Origin: Candidatus Kaiserbacteria bacterium
Lineage (GTDB): Bacteria > Patescibacteriota > Minisyncoccia > Phycocordibacterales > UBA2100
Direction of reading: 5' to 3'
DNA length: 5,350 bases
Assembly: GCA_024654165.1 (NCBI GenBank)
Contig: JANLIP010000122.1
Span: 1-5,350, forward strand
Below the pieces are notes generated by a model, which saw only the letters and a program-made list of their open reading frames with translations, was not told the DNA's origin and did no database searches. Each line of letters starts with the position of its first letter. Within the stretch, counting starts at the first letter, position 1. Below are positions 3,379-5,350 of this stretch, one piece after another. The position numbers and the translations under genes are program-made.

Positions 3379-5350
3379 ATGGCACAACAAACTCTAAAAA
3401 TCCGAGGTATGCATTGCGCGAGCTGCGCGGCTATCATTGAGAAGACTCTCAAGAAAGTTGAGGGGGTGGATTCTGTGGAAGTTAATTACGGCACTGAAGC
3501 GGCAAAGATTTCATACGACGAAGCGAAAACAAATCCTCATCACCTTTCGGAAAAGTTAAAACCGCTCGGGTATTCTTTTATAGAACCAATTGCCGTTTCG
3601 GCCTCCCACGACCATTCTTCTAATAAATCTCCGAGCGCAAAAGATATGGGAATGTCTGAAGACGAACACGCAGCACACCTCGGGCTCAATCAGTCAAAAG
3701 AAGAAAAGCTGGCCGAGCTTGCAGATATGAAATGGAAAGTTATTTCCGCGATACCGCTTACCGTGTTCAGCGCCTTCGTCTTGGCGTGGGAAACTTTTGC
3801 CCAATTCAATATCGCTCCGGCGGTCCCGTATTTTTGGGAAGAATTTTTTCATCATCTCCTGCCTCTCATGGCGACGTACATGCTTTTTGTCGTCGGCAAG
3901 CCGTATTTGCTCGGGCTTTACCGATTTCTCCGCTATGGGCACGCCAACATGGACACTCTCATCGGCCTCGGAACTTCCGCCGCGTATCTCTACAGCTTCG
4001 TTATTTCCGCGTTTGAAGAATCGCTCCGGCCATTCATCAATGTTGAGCAATCGTATTACGATGTAACGATTATCGTCATCGCTTTTATCGCGCTCGGTAA
4101 ATACTTGGAGGCGCAGTCAAAATTAAAAACAGGCGATGCGATAGAAAAACTGCTGAACTTGCAGGCGAAAACCGCCCTTGTCATACGCGATGGGAGAGAG
4201 GTAGAGATTCCAGTGGACCAAGTTGTCCACGGCGAGCTCATTATCGTAAAACCGGCGGGGAAAATCCCCGTGGACGGGGTTCTCACAGAGGGGGAATCAT
4301 TTGTGGACGAATCTATGATTACAGGCGAGCCGATGCCGGTAAAAAAAGCCGCGGGCGACACGGTAGTTGCGGGGACGCTCAACACAAGCGGCTCATTTAC
4401 ATTCAAGGCGACGAAAGTCGGCTCCGAAACGATGCTCGCTCATATTGTGAAAATGGTACAAGAAGCGCAGGGAAGCCGAGCACCGATTCAGGCGCTCGCG
4501 GATAAAATTTCCGGTGTTTTTGTGCCGGTTGTGCTCGTAATTGCGTTCTTGTCGCTTGGGCTCTGGCTCGCCGTCGGCTCGCAGTATCTAGGATTTTCTC
4601 AAGCGCTTTCTTTTGGGCTGGTTTCTTTTGTCGGGATTCTCGTAATCGCATGTCCGTGCGCTCTGGGGCTTGCAACGCCGACGGCGATTATCGTCGGCGT
4701 CGGCAAGGGTGCGCGTGAGGGGATTCTCGTCAAAGACGCGGCGACGCTTGAAAAACTGCACAAAGTGAGCGTAGTCATCATGGACAAGACGGGGACGATA
4801 ACCCGCGGCAAGCCGGAGCTCGTGTCGCTTAAGAATATGTCGCAAAAAAGCGATGTAGAAATTATCGCGATACTTGCATCGCTTGAAAATAAATCCGAGC
4901 ATCCGATAGCTCATGCCGTTGTTTCCTATGCAAAAGACAAAGGTGTCGCCCTTTTGCCTGTTGAGAAATTTGAAATGGTCAAAGGCAAGGGGATTGCCGG
5001 TGTCGTGGATGGTGTTAAGTATTTCTTGGGTTCACCAAGGTCCGACCTTGGGAATCCGGATTTAAGGTCGGACCTTTATAAATCCTTAGAGAAAGATACG
5101 TCCGAAGGAAAAACACCCGTCGCCCTTGTTTCGGGAAATGCGGTTCTCGCCGTGGCGATGATAGCCGATCAAATAAAGCCGGAAGCGGTTACTGCGGTGA
5201 AAGATTTGCACGCGCTCGGAATCAAAACAGTGATGCTGACGGGGGACGACAAAAATACCGCCCGCTTCATCGCGAGCCAAGTCGGAATTGACGAAGTCGT
5301 CGCGGAGGTTCTGCCGGAAGACAAGTTGAACAAAATAAAAGAATTTCAGG
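3379..5350 (+). CDS. copA: CopA-type Cu(I)-exporting P1B ATPase (C-terminus beyond window)
   Basis: The window holds 657 codons. Residues 5-70 form a heavy-metal-associated domain with GMHCASC (Cys13, Cys16). A His-containing linker follows (His77, His79). Membrane helices lie at about 119-141, 158-178, 192-212, 225-244, 376-400 and 408-432; the last carries the ion-binding CPC motif (Cys425-Pro-Cys427). The actuator motif TGEP is at 315-318, the phosphorylation motif DKTGT has Asp469, the nucleotide-binding SEHP has His508 with GKG at 536-538, and TGDD is at 621-624. GDGxNDxP and the last two helices, which hold the copper-specific residues, are off the edge. The Cu(I) assignment rests on CPC, the CxxC domain and the CsoR-controlled operon. 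Residues 554-566 are an odd insertion from a palindromic element. The start follows the heptamer array directly, with no Shine-Dalgarno. Confidence 0.95.
   Translation, partial: MAQQTLKIRGMHCASCAAIIEKTLKKVEGVDSVEVNYGTEAAKISYDEAKTNPHHLSEKLKPLGYSFIEPIAVSASHDHSSNKSPSAKDMGMSEDEHAAHLGLNQSKEEKLAELADMKWKVISAIPLTVFSAFVLAWETFAQFNIAPAVPYFWEEFFHHLLPLMATYMLFVVGKPYLLGLYRFLRYGHANMDTLIGLGTSAAYLYSFVISAFEESLRPFINVEQSYYDVTIIVIAFIALGKYLEAQSKLKTGDAIEKLLNLQAKTALVIRDGREVEIPVDQVVHGELIIVKPAGKIPVDGVLTEGESFVDESMITGEPMPVKKAAGDTVVAGTLNTSGSFTFKATKVGSETMLAHIVKMVQEAQGSRAPIQALADKISGVFVPVVLVIAFLSLGLWLAVGSQYLGFSQALSFGLVSFVGILVIACPCALGLATPTAIIVGVGKGAREGILVKDAATLEKLHKVSVVIMDKTGTITRGKPELVSLKNMSQKSDVEIIAILASLENKSEHPIAHAVVSYAKDKGVALLPVEKFEMVKGKGIAGVVDGVKYFLGSPRSDLGNPDLRSDLYKSLEKDTSEGKTPVALVSGNAVLAVAMIADQIKPEAVTAVKDLHALGIKTVMLTGDDKNTARFIASQVGIDEVVAEVLPEDKLNKIKEFQ
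5037..5076. repeat. Palindromic element in frame inside copA N-domain
   Basis: AAGGTCCGACCTT (5037-5049) and its exact reverse complement AAGGTCGGACCTT (5064-5076) flank 14 nt that contain the palindrome AATCCGGATT (5053-5062). Each arm is also a palindrome around one central base, so three small palindromes make up one large one. Codons 554-566 read [13 protein letters not shown]: because the arms differ only at a wobble base (TCC or TCG), both give RSDL. The element lies where related ATPases have a short loop after the LG(S/N) motif. Confidence 0.85.

Noticed and set aside
3252..3452. Minus-strand frame with a YSVFGI repeat
   Set aside because: The peptide is just the translated complement of the AATACCG heptamer array and it overlaps the true copA start.
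4056..4914. Several minus-strand frames inside copA
   Set aside because: The plus frame carries all the P-type ATPase motifs in order; the antisense frames are shadows.

Overview
This window most resembles a chromosomal segment of an uncultivated Candidate Phyla Radiation (Patescibacteria/Parcubacteria-like) bacterium. The assignment is inference. It rests on a secreted protein with tandem Cys-rich GPGGC repeats, a tiny membrane protein with NPF repeats, genes without clear Shine-Dalgarno sites, and short palindromic repeats read in frame inside proteins. The standard genetic code fits: TAA, TAG and TGA all serve as stops.

Layout. Positions 1-1903 (minus) hold one long open frame, cut by the left edge. 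It encodes an exported protein with eight full 48-residue four-cysteine repeats, two decayed repeats and a Pro/Gln-rich tail. Directly upstream, 1918-2139 (minus) encodes a 73-residue protein with a five-glycine zipper membrane helix and four NPF-type repeats; the two probably form one transcription unit. Diverging from it, 2255-2476 (plus) encodes a small DUF167 (YggU/UPF0235) protein. From 2516 to the right edge lies a copper-response operon. A sigma70-type promoter has a perfect 18-bp CsoR-type operator in its spacer. It is followed by a SHOCT-domain membrane protein (2606-2857), the copper repressor CsoR (2867-3265) and a CopA-type Cu(I) P1B ATPase (3379 to the edge, incomplete).

How the operon should work: without copper, CsoR sits on the operator between -35 and -10. 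Cu(I) binding to its Cys-His-Cys site releases it, and CopA is made to export Cu(I). The SHOCT protein is a membrane partner of unknown role.

The most unusual signal is the density of short palindromic elements inside coding sequence. CopA carries a 40-nt palindrome-of-palindromes in its nucleotide-binding domain. CsoR has an N-terminal extension of about 41 residues made of nested inverted repeats. The Cys-rich protein carries two copies of a 33-bp element, one split by 27 nt. All keep the frame open and lie in linkers, tails or a surface loop. This resembles the palindromic elements known inside Rickettsia genes. In addition, two different heptamer tandem arrays end 1 and 3 nt before the start codons of the SHOCT gene and copA, where a ribosome-binding site would normally lie, and a perfect 22-bp palindrome sits between csoR and copA.
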